Shown piece by piece: positions 1 to 4,777 of a stretch of DNA of 6,255 nt. The translations under genes were made by a program, and so were the position numbers. Every line of letters starts with the position of its first letter. Within the stretch, counting starts at the first letter, position 1. The notes under the pieces were generated by a model, which was not told the origin of the DNA, ran no database searches, and worked only from the letters and a program-made list of their open reading frames with translations. The stretch comes from Methanocella_A sp035319305. Its GTDB lineage: Archaea > Halobacteriota > Methanocellia > Methanocellales > Methanocellaceae. The DNA lies in the NCBI GenBank assembly GCA_035319305.1, contig DATHCY010000042.1, positions 1-6,255 on the forward strand, given 5' to 3'.

Positions 1-1
1 G

Positions 2-2047
2 AGAATCCAGAAGTCCAGACTAAACAACGAAGAAGCGCCACCCCGATACGAAGTCAAGATACAGACGAAATCGGGAAATATCAAATGGATTTACCTGTCC
101 GCCGGCCGTATCGAGTATAACGGTACGCCCGCAGTCATCGCTACGATCGTCGACATCACCGACCGTAAAATCGCCGAGCAAGCATTAAAGGAACGGGAGG
201 CCAACCTAGTCCGGGCCGAACAGATCGCCAGCCTAGGCTACTGGGAGGTGGACATGACCAATAGGACCACCCACTGGTCCGACGGCCATTACGCGATCTT
301 TGGTTTGAAGCCGGGCGAAGGCAAGGCCGATCTGAACCTGATACTATCAGCGGTACACCCGGAAGACAAAGAGAAGGTAAAGCAGGTTATCAACAGCGAA
401 CTCTTTAAGGGAAACCCGCTCAATGCAGACTACCGTATCATATGGCCCGACGGCACGCTACATCATATGCATACCGAGACAGACCCGCCAATCGTGGATA
501 GCAGCGGCAGACTTCTGCAACTATTCGGAATCTCGCAGGATATCACCAGCCAGAAGCTCGCTGAACAGGCCCTGCGCGATAGCGAGCATAAGTTCAGAGT
601 GCTGACCGATACCTCCACGGCGGGCATCTACGTATACCAAGGCGATCAGTTTATCTACGCTAATAACACCGCCTCAGACATCTCGGGATATACAAAAGAA
701 GAGCTCCTTCAGATGAGATTTATCGACATCGTACACCCTGAACATAAGATGATCGTCAAGAATATCCGGGATGCGAGAATGCGTGGCGAAAGTCCGCCGG
801 GCAGATACGAGATCAAGATCGTAACCAAATCCGGAGAGATCAAGTGGGTGTATCTGTCCGTGGGCCTGATCAATTATCAGGGCAAGCCCGCCGGCATCGC
901 GACAGTCATAGATATCACCGAACGCAAGCTGATAGAAAGCGCGCTGAAAGATAGTGAGGAAAAGTTCAGAAGCTTCGTGGAACAAACGGCCAGCGGCATT
1001 ACGATAGTTGATCTCGGAGGCAAATTAATCGATATGAACCGAGCGGCCGAGAAGATCCTGGGCATTAAAAAGGCCGATATCATCGGAAGAGTCATAGAGG
1101 AGGAAACGCTTGAGCGTCTGCTGCCTCCAGTACCGACAACGGACATGAAACAAATCCTCTCCGGACTGTTCGATACAACCAATAACGTGAAGCAATACGA
1201 CTATTCCATCGATGATTGCACCCTCCTTGACGGCTCCTCTATATCGCTACAGATCTCGATGTTCCCCATCATGACAGCGAACGGCAAAATGATCGGGAGC
1301 ATCATCACTGACGTGACCGAGCGCAAACGCATCGAGAAAGCGCTTGAGTGGGAGCGGCTTGAGCTCAAGCGTTCAAACCAGGATCTGGAACGGTTTGCAT
1401 ATCTGGCATCGCATGACCTGCAGGAGCCGCTCAGGACAATCAGCAGCTACCTGACACTGCTGAACAAACGTTACCGTGATAAACTGGACAGCAACGGGGT
1501 AGAGTACCTCAACTACACAGTAGAAGGGGCGGAGCATATGCGACAGATGATCAAGGATCTGCTGGAATATTCTAGGGTAGGAATCAGTGACACGCCCATA
1601 GAGCGGACCGATCTGCAGAAGATCTTAGACCACGCGAAGAAAAACCTATATGCGGCGATCAAGGAGAGCAAAGCGACGATCACCCAGACGCCTCTCCCCA
1701 TTGTAACGGCAGACTCCGCCCAGATATACCAGGTTATACAGAACCTGCTCAGCAACAGTATAAAATACCGGAGCGACCGGCCGCCGGAAGTCCGTGTGAC
1801 GGCAGAACGTAAGGGGAACGAATGGGTGATCTCGGTATCCGACAACGGCATCGGCATAGATCCGCAGTATTTCGGCAGACTGTTCGTCGTCTTCCAGCGC
1901 CTCCACAGCCGGGCCGAGTATCCGGGCAACGGCCTCGGACTGGCGCTATGCAAAAAGATCGTGGAGCGCCACAGCGGCAGGATCTGGGTGGAATCCGAGC
2001 AGGGAAAAGGGTCCACCTTCCGGTTCACCCTGCCCGCGAACGATTAA
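2..2047 (+). CDS. multi-PAS sensor histidine kinase, 5' end cut by window edge
   Basis: A cytoplasmic-type sensor kinase that should autophosphorylate a histidine and pass the phosphate to a response regulator. The frame is open from base 2, so the gene starts outside the window; the GTG at 248 is only an internal valine codon. In the 681 visible residues I see the end of a first PAS with its PAC segment (about 1-65), a PAS_3-type fold (about 72-190), a third PAS (about 197-310) and a fourth PAS (about 322-445). These are joined by the usual DITERK...AL.DSE linkers. A HisKA helix follows, with the H-box ASHDLQEPLR (phospho-acceptor His at codon 1412-1414). The HATPase_c domain has N-box NLLSNSIKYR, G1 DNGIGID, F-box FVVFQRLH and G2 GNGLGLAL, so all catalytic boxes are intact. 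No membrane segment, receiver domain or KaiB-like domain is visible. PAS domains 1 and 3 are very alike, suggesting internal duplication. The ligand and cognate regulator are unknown. Confidence 0.95.
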   Translation, partial: RIQKSRLNNEEAPPRYEVKIQTKSGNIKWIYLSAGRIEYNGTPAVIATIVDITDRKIAEQALKEREANLVRAEQIASLGYWEVDMTNRTTHWSDGHYAIFGLKPGEGKADLNLILSAVHPEDKEKVKQVINSELFKGNPLNADYRIIWPDGTLHHMHTETDPPIVDSSGRLLQLFGISQDITSQKLAEQALRDSEHKFRVLTDTSTAGIYVYQGDQFIYANNTASDISGYTKEELLQMRFIDIVHPEHKMIVKNIRDARMRGESPPGRYEIKIVTKSGEIKWVYLSVGLINYQGKPAGIATVIDITERKLIESALKDSEEKFRSFVEQTASGITIVDLGGKLIDMNRAAEKILGIKKADIIGRVIEEETLERLLPPVPTTDMKQILSGLFDTTNNVKQYDYSIDDCTLLDGSSISLQISMFPIMTANGKMIGSIITDVTERKRIEKALEWERLELKRSNQDLERFAYLASHDLQEPLRTISSYLTLLNKRYRDKLDSNGVEYLNYTVEGAEHMRQMIKDLLEYSRVGISDTPIERTDLQKILDHAKKNLYAAIKESKATITQTPLPIVTADSAQIYQVIQNLLSNSIKYRSDRPPEVRVTAERKGNEWVISVSDNGIGIDPQYFGRLFVVFQRLHSRAEYPGNGLGLALCKKIVERHSGRIWVESEQGKGSTFRFTLPAND

Positions 2048-2068
2048 AACGACGAACACAAATGAAGG

Positions 2069-2083
2069 AAAAAAGTTAAAAAA
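2069..2083 (-). terminator. oligo-T terminator of the Cys-rich gene
   Basis: Read on the minus strand, two runs of six T separated by AAC follow directly after the TGA stop of the Cys-rich gene. Short T-runs without a hairpin are the usual intrinsic terminator in archaea. The same stretch is A-rich on the plus strand and so should not stop transcripts coming from the kinase gene. Confidence 0.6.
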
Positions 2084-2085
2084 GT

Positions 2086-2472
2086 TCACTGCTTATGGCA
2101 GCATCGTGCAACGCACAGGCTGTTACACATCTGTTGGCAGACGGTATCACCCGCGGGGCACTGATTCTTGCAGATCAGCAGATCGCACATCGGCACACAG
2201 TCGATCCCACAGTTGCAACCAGGAGTGCCCGGACAGCAACTATCTCCGCAGCTTCCACCGCAGCTGCAGGGATTACACGTACAGGGATTGCAAGAACATC
2301 CCGAACTCATGCAAGGGTTACATGAACATCCTGAACCCGGACAGCAACTACTGCTGCCGCCGCCAGACATCGAGTAACCGCCGCCTGACAGCATCTGCTG
2401 GGCGCATACCGGCACCGTCAGACTGATCACTGCCGCCAGCGCCAGCATAGCCAGTATAGTCAGTTTTTTCAT
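2086..2472 (-). CDS. small secreted cysteine-rich protein, function unknown
   Basis: This 128-residue protein is not one I recognise. It starts with a typical Sec signal peptide: MKK, then a hydrophobic core from about residue 4 to 20. A likely signal peptidase site follows V-C-A at residue 24, which leaves about 104 mature residues with 25 cysteines. The mature part has a Gly/Ser-rich opening (29-42). A central block follows (43-71) with two tandem 10-residue repeats ending CSCNPC and a third TCNPC. The C-terminal third (92-125) has four CX3C pairs (92/96, 101/105, 112/116, 120/124). The spacing suggests either an extracellular disulfide-bonded protein or a metal-binding (metallothionein-like) one; sequence alone cannot decide. 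Cys23 in VPVC is not a good lipobox. The ATG at 2472 has a GGTGA ribosome site 7 bases upstream, supporting this start. The gene converges on the kinase, with 38 bases between stop codons. Confidence 0.88.
   Translation of the reverse strand: MKKLTILAMLALAAVISLTVPVCAQQMLSGGGYSMSGGGSSSCCPGSGCSCNPCMSSGCSCNPCTCNPCSCGGSCGDSCCPGTPGCNCGIDCVPMCDLLICKNQCPAGDTVCQQMCNSLCVARCCHKQ
2281..2340 (-). repeat. two tandem 30-bp units coding for xxSGCSCNPC
   Basis: Bases 2281-2310 and 2311-2340 match at 21 of 30 positions by eye. They encode MSSGCSCNPC and PGSGCSCNPC, identical in 8 of 10 residues. A shortened further copy, TCNPC, follows in the protein. The Cys-rich core therefore seems to have grown by tandem duplication. 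Confidence 0.75.
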
Positions 2473-2479
2473 ATCGTTA

Positions 2480-2484
2480 TCACC
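2480..2484 (-). promoter_or_regulatory. ribosome binding site of the Cys-rich gene
   Basis: The minus strand reads GGTGA seven bases before the ATG at 2472. This matches the UCACC part of the archaeal 16S 3' end and decides the start. Confidence 0.65.
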
Positions 2485-2509
2485 CGCTTTAAGTTACCAT
2501 TGAGCATGC

Positions 2510-2518
2510 AGATAAAAA
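2510..2518 (-). promoter_or_regulatory. possible TATA box of the Cys-rich gene
   Basis: The minus strand reads TTTTTTATC here. Transcription beginning about 25 bases downstream would give a short leader carrying the GGTGA site. Other AT-rich candidates, GTTTAAAAAC near 2557-2566 and GTAAAATAAA near 2539-2550, would give longer leaders, so the choice is tentative. Confidence 0.3.
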
Positions 2519-2629
2519 ACTCCTACGAAAATAACCAGTTTATTTTACAGGTAGCGGTTTTTAAACAGGAATGGCTAGAGCATAGCTAGTAAAATCACGC
2601 CTATGCCGAAACACGCATATAATAAGATG

Positions 2630-2667
2630 AAATACCAGAAAAAATACCAGAAAAAATACCAGAAAAT
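2630..2667. repeat. three-copy 12-bp tandem repeat (ATACCAGAAAAA)
   Basis: The unit ATACCAGAAAAA begins at 2632, 2644 and 2656, and the last copy ends AAAT. The T of each unit falls at 2633, 2645 and 2657, an exact period of 12. The unit is too short and has no spacers, so this is not a CRISPR array. It sits between the promoter region of the Cys-rich gene and the IS relic. Confidence 0.85.
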
Positions 2668-2726
2668 TTTCCTGAAATAGATTTAACAGTTTCCACCCAG
2701 GTTATTCGTCCCATCATCAAAGTACG

Positions 2727-2729
2727 ATC
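2727..2729. repeat. possible left target-site duplication (ATC)
   Basis: ATC directly precedes the TGGAG end of the IS relic and recurs as ATC directly after the TCCA end at 3171-3173. IS3-family elements usually duplicate 3 to 4 bases. A 3-base match can occur by chance, so this supports the element's borders without proving them. Confidence 0.5.
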
Positions 2730-2742
2730 TGGAGTGACCCCT
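2730..2742. repeat. IS3-type terminal inverted repeat, orfB side
   Basis: TGGAGTGACCCCT pairs with the reverse complement of the other end, TGGACTGGACCCCT. They differ by one substitution and one extra base. Confidence 0.75.
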
Positions 2743-2758
2743 GTTAGTAGGCAATTAG

Positions 2759-2935
2759 TTAAGCAACAGTATTTAAACTGTCTGTCTTCTCGTATTCGAT
2801 TGGCGATTTGTATCAGATTGATGAGTGTGGTCGTTTCCGATTATACACTTCATCGATGAAATATCGGATATTTTGTTTTGCTTCTTTAAACCTTTCGTGC
2901 TCGTTTAGGGCCTCCTCGTGTTTCAGCGTCTTCAT
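2759..2935 (-). pseudogene. orfB (IS3 transposase) C-terminal remnant
   Basis: From the ATG at 2935 the minus strand encodes MKTLKHEEALNEHERF, then NIRYFIDEVYNRKRPHSSI. This is the end of the IS3-family integrase domain (rve_3 region: FMKTLKHEE..., then YN..R.HSSLGY). After SSI the frame meets TGA at 2815-2813, where relatives normally have a glycine codon, consistent with GGA changed to TGA. Reading on gives YKSPIEYEKTD and a final TAA at 2761-2759, close to the terminal repeat. The catalytic Asp, Asp and Glu lie upstream of this piece in the family and are absent. Confidence 0.8.
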
Positions 2936-3109
2936 AAATTCTCGGCGAAAGCATCGTAGGGATTATCATCATACTCCCGCCGCCACTTACAGATTAAAGA
3001 ACGGTTAATATTATGCCCACGACAGAGCTAAGCCAACCCCCCCCTTTATACCCCGCAACACCTGCAACTTAAACTCGCGACCATACAGTCTACGCCAGGA
3101 ACTCCTCAT
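2932..3109 (-). pseudogene. orfA (IS3 HTH protein) remnant with frameshift
   Basis: The ATG at 3109 begins MRSSWRRLYGREFKLQVL, a typical start of the transposase_8 (OrfA) DNA-binding protein. The frame runs to TAA at 3013-3011. The expected continuation CRGHNINRSLICKW, then RREYDDNPYDAFAENL, lies in another frame from about 3024 to the TGA at 2934-2932. One extra C near 3025 explains the shift. A run of eight C (plus strand, 3037-3044) lies just upstream and is another possible slip site. The shifted part runs straight into the orfB remnant at about 2935-2940, marking the deletion junction. Confidence 0.8.
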
Positions 3110-3156
3110 ACATATCATCCTACAGCAGATGTTACTTAACCACCTATACACCTTTG

Positions 3157-3170
3157 AGGGGTCCAGTCCA
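3157..3170. repeat. IS3-type terminal inverted repeat, orfA side
   Basis: AGGGGTCCAGTCCA is the outer end upstream of orfA and is followed by ATC, the possible right target duplication (3171-3173). Its reverse complement matches the opposite end except for one substitution and one extra base. Confidence 0.75.
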
Positions 3171-3229
3171 ATCTAAGCTGTTATTTCTTTATTGCTGGAA
3201 AGTTTTATGCTTCTTAATTTACTATTCAT

Positions 3230-3234
3230 GGAGG
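3230..3234 (+). promoter_or_regulatory. strong GGAGG site without a standard start codon
   Basis: GGAGG is a good Shine-Dalgarno sequence, but no ATG, GTG or TTG lies 5-12 bases downstream. Seven bases further on is ATA AAA AAG (3242-3250), in frame with the membrane protein gene and open into it. It may mark a former ATG start or a rare ATA start. It also lies inside a tiny ATG GAG GAA TAC TAA frame (3229-3243). Confidence 0.4.
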
Positions 3235-3256
3235 AATACTAATAAAAAAGTCATAT

Positions 3257-3268
3257 AAAGATATATTA
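3257..3268 (+). promoter_or_regulatory. probable TATA box of the membrane protein gene
   Basis: AAAGATATATTA fits an archaeal purine-rich BRE followed by a TATA box. A start point about 25 bases downstream would fall near the ATG at 3284, giving a leaderless or nearly leaderless transcript. Confidence 0.4.
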
Positions 3269-3283
3269 TTGTGGGGAAAGTGT

Positions 3284-4114
3284 ATGAATAGGTCTTTATT
3301 TGTTGCTGTGAATAACGGGCAGCAACTCTTTAGTAAGGTTCCTGAGATCATTACGATTTACTTCTGGGTCACCAAGGTGCTGACCACAGGAATGGGCGAA
3401 GTGTTCTCCGATTATCTACTCAGTAGTACAAGCCATCCGAATCTGGTAGTGGTTATCACGACGCTCGTCCTGGTAGCCTCGCTAGCGCTTCAGATTTCAG
3501 TACGTAGATATGTGGCGTGGATTTATTGGCTGGTCGTCGTCATGGTCAGCATATTTGGCACAATGGCCGCTGACGTAGTGCATTTCTGGTGGGGCATCCC
3601 ATTAACAATATCAACTACGTTTTTCGCGGTGTCGATGATCATCGTCTTTATAACCTGGTACGCGCTGGAGAAGACCCTCTCTATACACAGTATCTGTACC
3701 CGCCGGCGAGAGGTTTTTTACTGGCTGGTAGTACTGTTAACCTTCGCACTCGGCACGGCCGCAGGGGATATGACCGCATCAACCATGGACTTAGGATACT
3801 TTTACTCGGGAGTAATGTTCACCATCCTGCTTATTATCCCGGCTATAGGACTCTGGTTCTTTGGTCTGAATAAAATCGCCGCGTTCTGGTTCGCCTATGT
3901 AATGACGCGCCCGGTAGGCGCTTCTTTCGCGGACTGGATCTCGATGCCTATCACTCGCGGCGGTCTGGATGTGGGCGTTGATAATGTCAGCCTTGTCTTG
4001 TCGGTTATCATCATCATCCTGGTCGCTTATCTGGCCATCACCCGCTTAGATATTAAGAAGGGGCCTGCCGGATCACAGACTCAGGCGGACACTTCTGCCA
4101 ATAAAACCGGATAG
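3284..4114 (+). CDS. four-repeat membrane protein, COG4705/DUF347 type, function unknown
   Basis: A 276-residue integral membrane protein with about eight hydrophobic segments. It is organised as four repeats, each pairing a hydrophobic stretch containing an aromatic/Trp motif with a G...xxD motif: KVPEI..YFW...TTGMGEVFSDYL; YWLVVVMVSIFGTMAADVV; YWLVVLLTFALGTAAGDMT; FWFAYVMTRPVGASFADWI. The conserved ALEKTLSIHSICTRRRE loop joins repeats 2 and 3. This matches the uncharacterised membrane-anchored family COG4705 (DUF347-type repeats) as I recall it; the substrate or role is not known to me. The hydrophilic C-terminal tail is short. I chose the ATG at 3284. The in-frame TTG at 3269 (five residues longer) and ATA at 3242 (14 residues longer, with GGAGG ahead) are alternatives. 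Tandem stops (TAG TAA) end the gene. It stands alone, convergent with kaiB. Confidence 0.87.
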   Translation: MNRSLFVAVNNGQQLFSKVPEIITIYFWVTKVLTTGMGEVFSDYLLSSTSHPNLVVVITTLVLVASLALQISVRRYVAWIYWLVVVMVSIFGTMAADVVHFWWGIPLTISTTFFAVSMIIVFITWYALEKTLSIHSICTRRREVFYWLVVLLTFALGTAAGDMTASTMDLGYFYSGVMFTILLIIPAIGLWFFGLNKIAAFWFAYVMTRPVGASFADWISMPITRGGLDVGVDNVSLVLSVIIIILVAYLAITRLDIKKGPAGSQTQADTSANKTG

Positions 4115-4148
4115 TAAGGGATTAAGAGAGCGAGTTTAGCTAATACTA

Positions 4149-4160
4149 TTTTTTTATTTT
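4149..4160 (+). terminator. oligo-T terminator of the membrane protein gene
   Basis: TTTTTTTATTTT lies 35 bases after the stop codon, with no strong hairpin ahead of it. This is the usual archaeal oligo-T form of intrinsic terminator. Confidence 0.6.
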
Positions 4161-4185
4161 AATCTTATTAGAGGCAATGGATACC

Positions 4186-4205
4186 TCGATTTAGTACTAA
4201 ATCGA
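4186..4205. repeat. 20-bp perfect palindrome
   Basis: The half-site TCGATTTAGT is followed directly by its exact reverse complement, with no spacer. It lies in the convergent gap between the membrane protein gene and kaiB, 25 bases after the oligo-T tract. It could be a dimeric protein binding site, or an RNA hairpin (8-bp stem, GTAC loop) shared by transcripts from both sides. Both readings are inference. Confidence 0.7.
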
Positions 4206-4395
4206 TAGTGCTCTCACAGCTAAAGCCGTGGACAGTAACTCCGTTAGTTTGACGTTAGTTGTAGATCTGTTGATTGGTTTGTAAAATGGTGGGGTGTGTG
4301 GGAGGCATTAAGTACTCGATTACTCCTGTTTTTGTTATGGGAAGAAAACGGATGGGTATTTAACGCCCTTAACACGTGTGAATGTGGACCCCGTT
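4206..4395. other. non-coding gap downstream of kaiB and the membrane protein gene
   Basis: No gene is seen. The plus strand is strikingly G/T-rich (22 G against 4 C in 4261-4320). Small structures are a weak stem CACAGC/GCCGTG with a TAAA loop and one mismatch (4215-4230), a doubled GTTAGTT (4244-4259), and an 8-bp palindrome ACACGTGT (4372-4379). No strong T-run for ending kaiB transcripts is visible on the minus strand. Confidence 0.5.
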
Positions 4396-4722
4396 TTATT
4401 TTTCTCGGTGTTCGATGTCCAGTCCTATCAATACTTTTTTCGTGGAGTGTAGGTCGCCGATCATCATTCTGACGGGGAGTGGGCGTTCCTTTACAAGTGT
4501 TGGTATGGCGACGATCTCCTTTTGTGCGGCGATTTCCGGGTGTTTTTTGAGGTCGACTACCGTGATATCGCAGCGGTTCTTCAGGTACTCGCTGCACACG
4601 TTTCGCAGGTTGTGGATCGCGTTTTTCGCGGTCTCGGTCTCTCCTGAAATGTATAGTATTAGAACCCATAATTCTGTGATTTTTATACCCCGCTTTACTA
4701 TGAAAAAATCGCTATTTAACAT
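4396..4722 (-). CDS. kaiB: circadian clock protein KaiB-like
   Basis: A 108-residue thioredoxin-like KaiB, the protein that binds the CI ring of KaiC and, in cyanobacteria, does so after switching fold. The match runs along nearly the whole length: LWVLILYISGETETAKNAI at residues 18-36 (family: YVLKLYVAGNTP.S..A), ITVVDLKKHPEIA at 53-65, VAIPTLVKERPLPVR at 71-85, IGDL at 88-91 and VLIGLD at 97-102. The last of these is the strand whose Gly and Asp matter for fold switching. The acidic C-terminal tail of cyanobacterial KaiB is missing; the protein ends HREK. The ATG at 4722 is preferred. A TTG at 4746 would add eight residues, and the true core begins only near residue 17. No clear Shine-Dalgarno site precedes it, so the message may be leaderless. 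It diverges from kaiC across 55 bases. No kaiA is present in the window. Confidence 0.92.
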   Translation of the reverse strand: MLNSDFFIVKRGIKITELWVLILYISGETETAKNAIHNLRNVCSEYLKNRCDITVVDLKKHPEIAAQKEIVAIPTLVKERPLPVRMMIGDLHSTKKVLIGLDIEHREK

Positions 4723-4777
4723 TATATATGTTTTTAATGAAAACAAAATAATGTTTTAGCGGGAGTTGTTGAAGATC
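4723..4777. promoter_or_regulatory. divergent kaiB-kaiC promoter region
   Basis: This 55-bp AT-rich stretch separates the two start codons. TATATAT at 4723-4729 could serve kaiC: a start near 4751 would give a leader of about 27 bases containing the GGGAG site. For kaiB on the minus strand, ACATTATTTT around 4745-4754 lies about 25 bases before the ATG and would suit a leaderless start. The region is too small for two fully independent promoters, so one regulator could affect both genes. Confidence 0.5.
4761..4765 (+). promoter_or_regulatory. ribosome binding site of kaiC
   Basis: GGGAG lies 12 bases before the ATG at 4778, somewhat far but usable. An in-frame stop at 4757-4759 limits any longer start. 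The in-frame TTG codons at 4766 and 4769 are too close to this site. Confidence 0.5.

Larger units (their letters stand above)
2519..2729. other. non-coding stretch between the Cys-rich gene and the IS relic
   Basis: No convincing gene is seen. The stretch contains other AT-rich promoter candidates for the Cys-rich gene on the minus strand, a plus-strand CATATAATA near 2616-2624, and the 12-bp tandem repeat entered separately. It also contains the 10-bp perfect palindrome GAAAATTTTC at 2662-2671. A 25-codon plus-strand frame at 2603-2680 is discussed among the findings. Confidence 0.5.
2730..3170 (-). mobile_element. decayed, internally deleted IS3-family element
   Basis: The element is bounded by TGGAGTGACCCCT (2730-2742) and AGGGGTCCAGTCCA (3157-3170). 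These are imperfect inverted repeats with the TG...CA termini and the CCCC block typical of the IS3 family. Possible ATC target duplications flank both ends. On the minus strand it carries an orfA remnant (helix-turn-helix protein) followed directly by only the last part of orfB (DDE integrase). Intact IS3 elements are usually about 1.2-1.5 kb, so most of orfB, including the catalytic DDE residues, has been lost. A frameshift and an in-frame stop also disrupt what remains. It cannot encode a transposase, but both ends survive, so it could in principle be mobilised by a related intact copy. Confidence 0.85.

Noticed and set aside
248..250. GTG at 248 as the true start of the histidine kinase
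   Set aside because: The frame is open upstream to base 2 and encodes a clear PAS/PAC end and the beginning of the next PAS (RAEQIASLGYWEV), so the GTG is internal.
1513..2028. 171-codon frame antisense to the kinase catalytic region
   Set aside because: It lies fully opposite intact HisKA/HATPase motifs and shows no recognisable domain; it is a shadow of the real frame.
2..2047. Kinase as a SasA-like clock output kinase for the Kai pair
   Set aside because: SasA has an N-terminal KaiB-like domain; the visible part here has only PAS domains, and about 2.3 kb with an IS relic separates it from kaiB.
2402..2406. VPVC in the Cys-rich signal region as a lipobox
   Set aside because: Proline and valine before the Cys do not fit a lipobox; cleavage after VCA fits a normal signal peptidase site better.
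2106..2426. 106-codon plus-strand frame opposite the Cys-rich gene
   Set aside because: The minus strand has a signal peptide, ribosome site, patterned cysteines and a terminator. The plus frame has none of these and its repeats only mirror the real gene.
2630..2667. CRISPR-like repeats
   Set aside because: Units are 12 bp and contiguous, with no spacers.
2808..3008. 66-codon plus-strand frame in the IS relic
   Set aside because: The opposite strand gives clear IS3 OrfA/OrfB peptides; this frame has no similarity or start signal.
4215..4230. Hairpin with AAAGCCGTGGAC as an IS200/IS605 end or RNA gene
   Set aside because: The stem is short with a mismatch, and no transposase, second end or conserved RNA motif is visible.
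4244..4669. 141-codon very basic minus-strand frame overlapping kaiB
   Set aside because: It is an alternate frame over kaiB with Arg/His/Thr/Pro-rich composition produced by the G/T-rich complementary strand; the KaiB match settles the frame.
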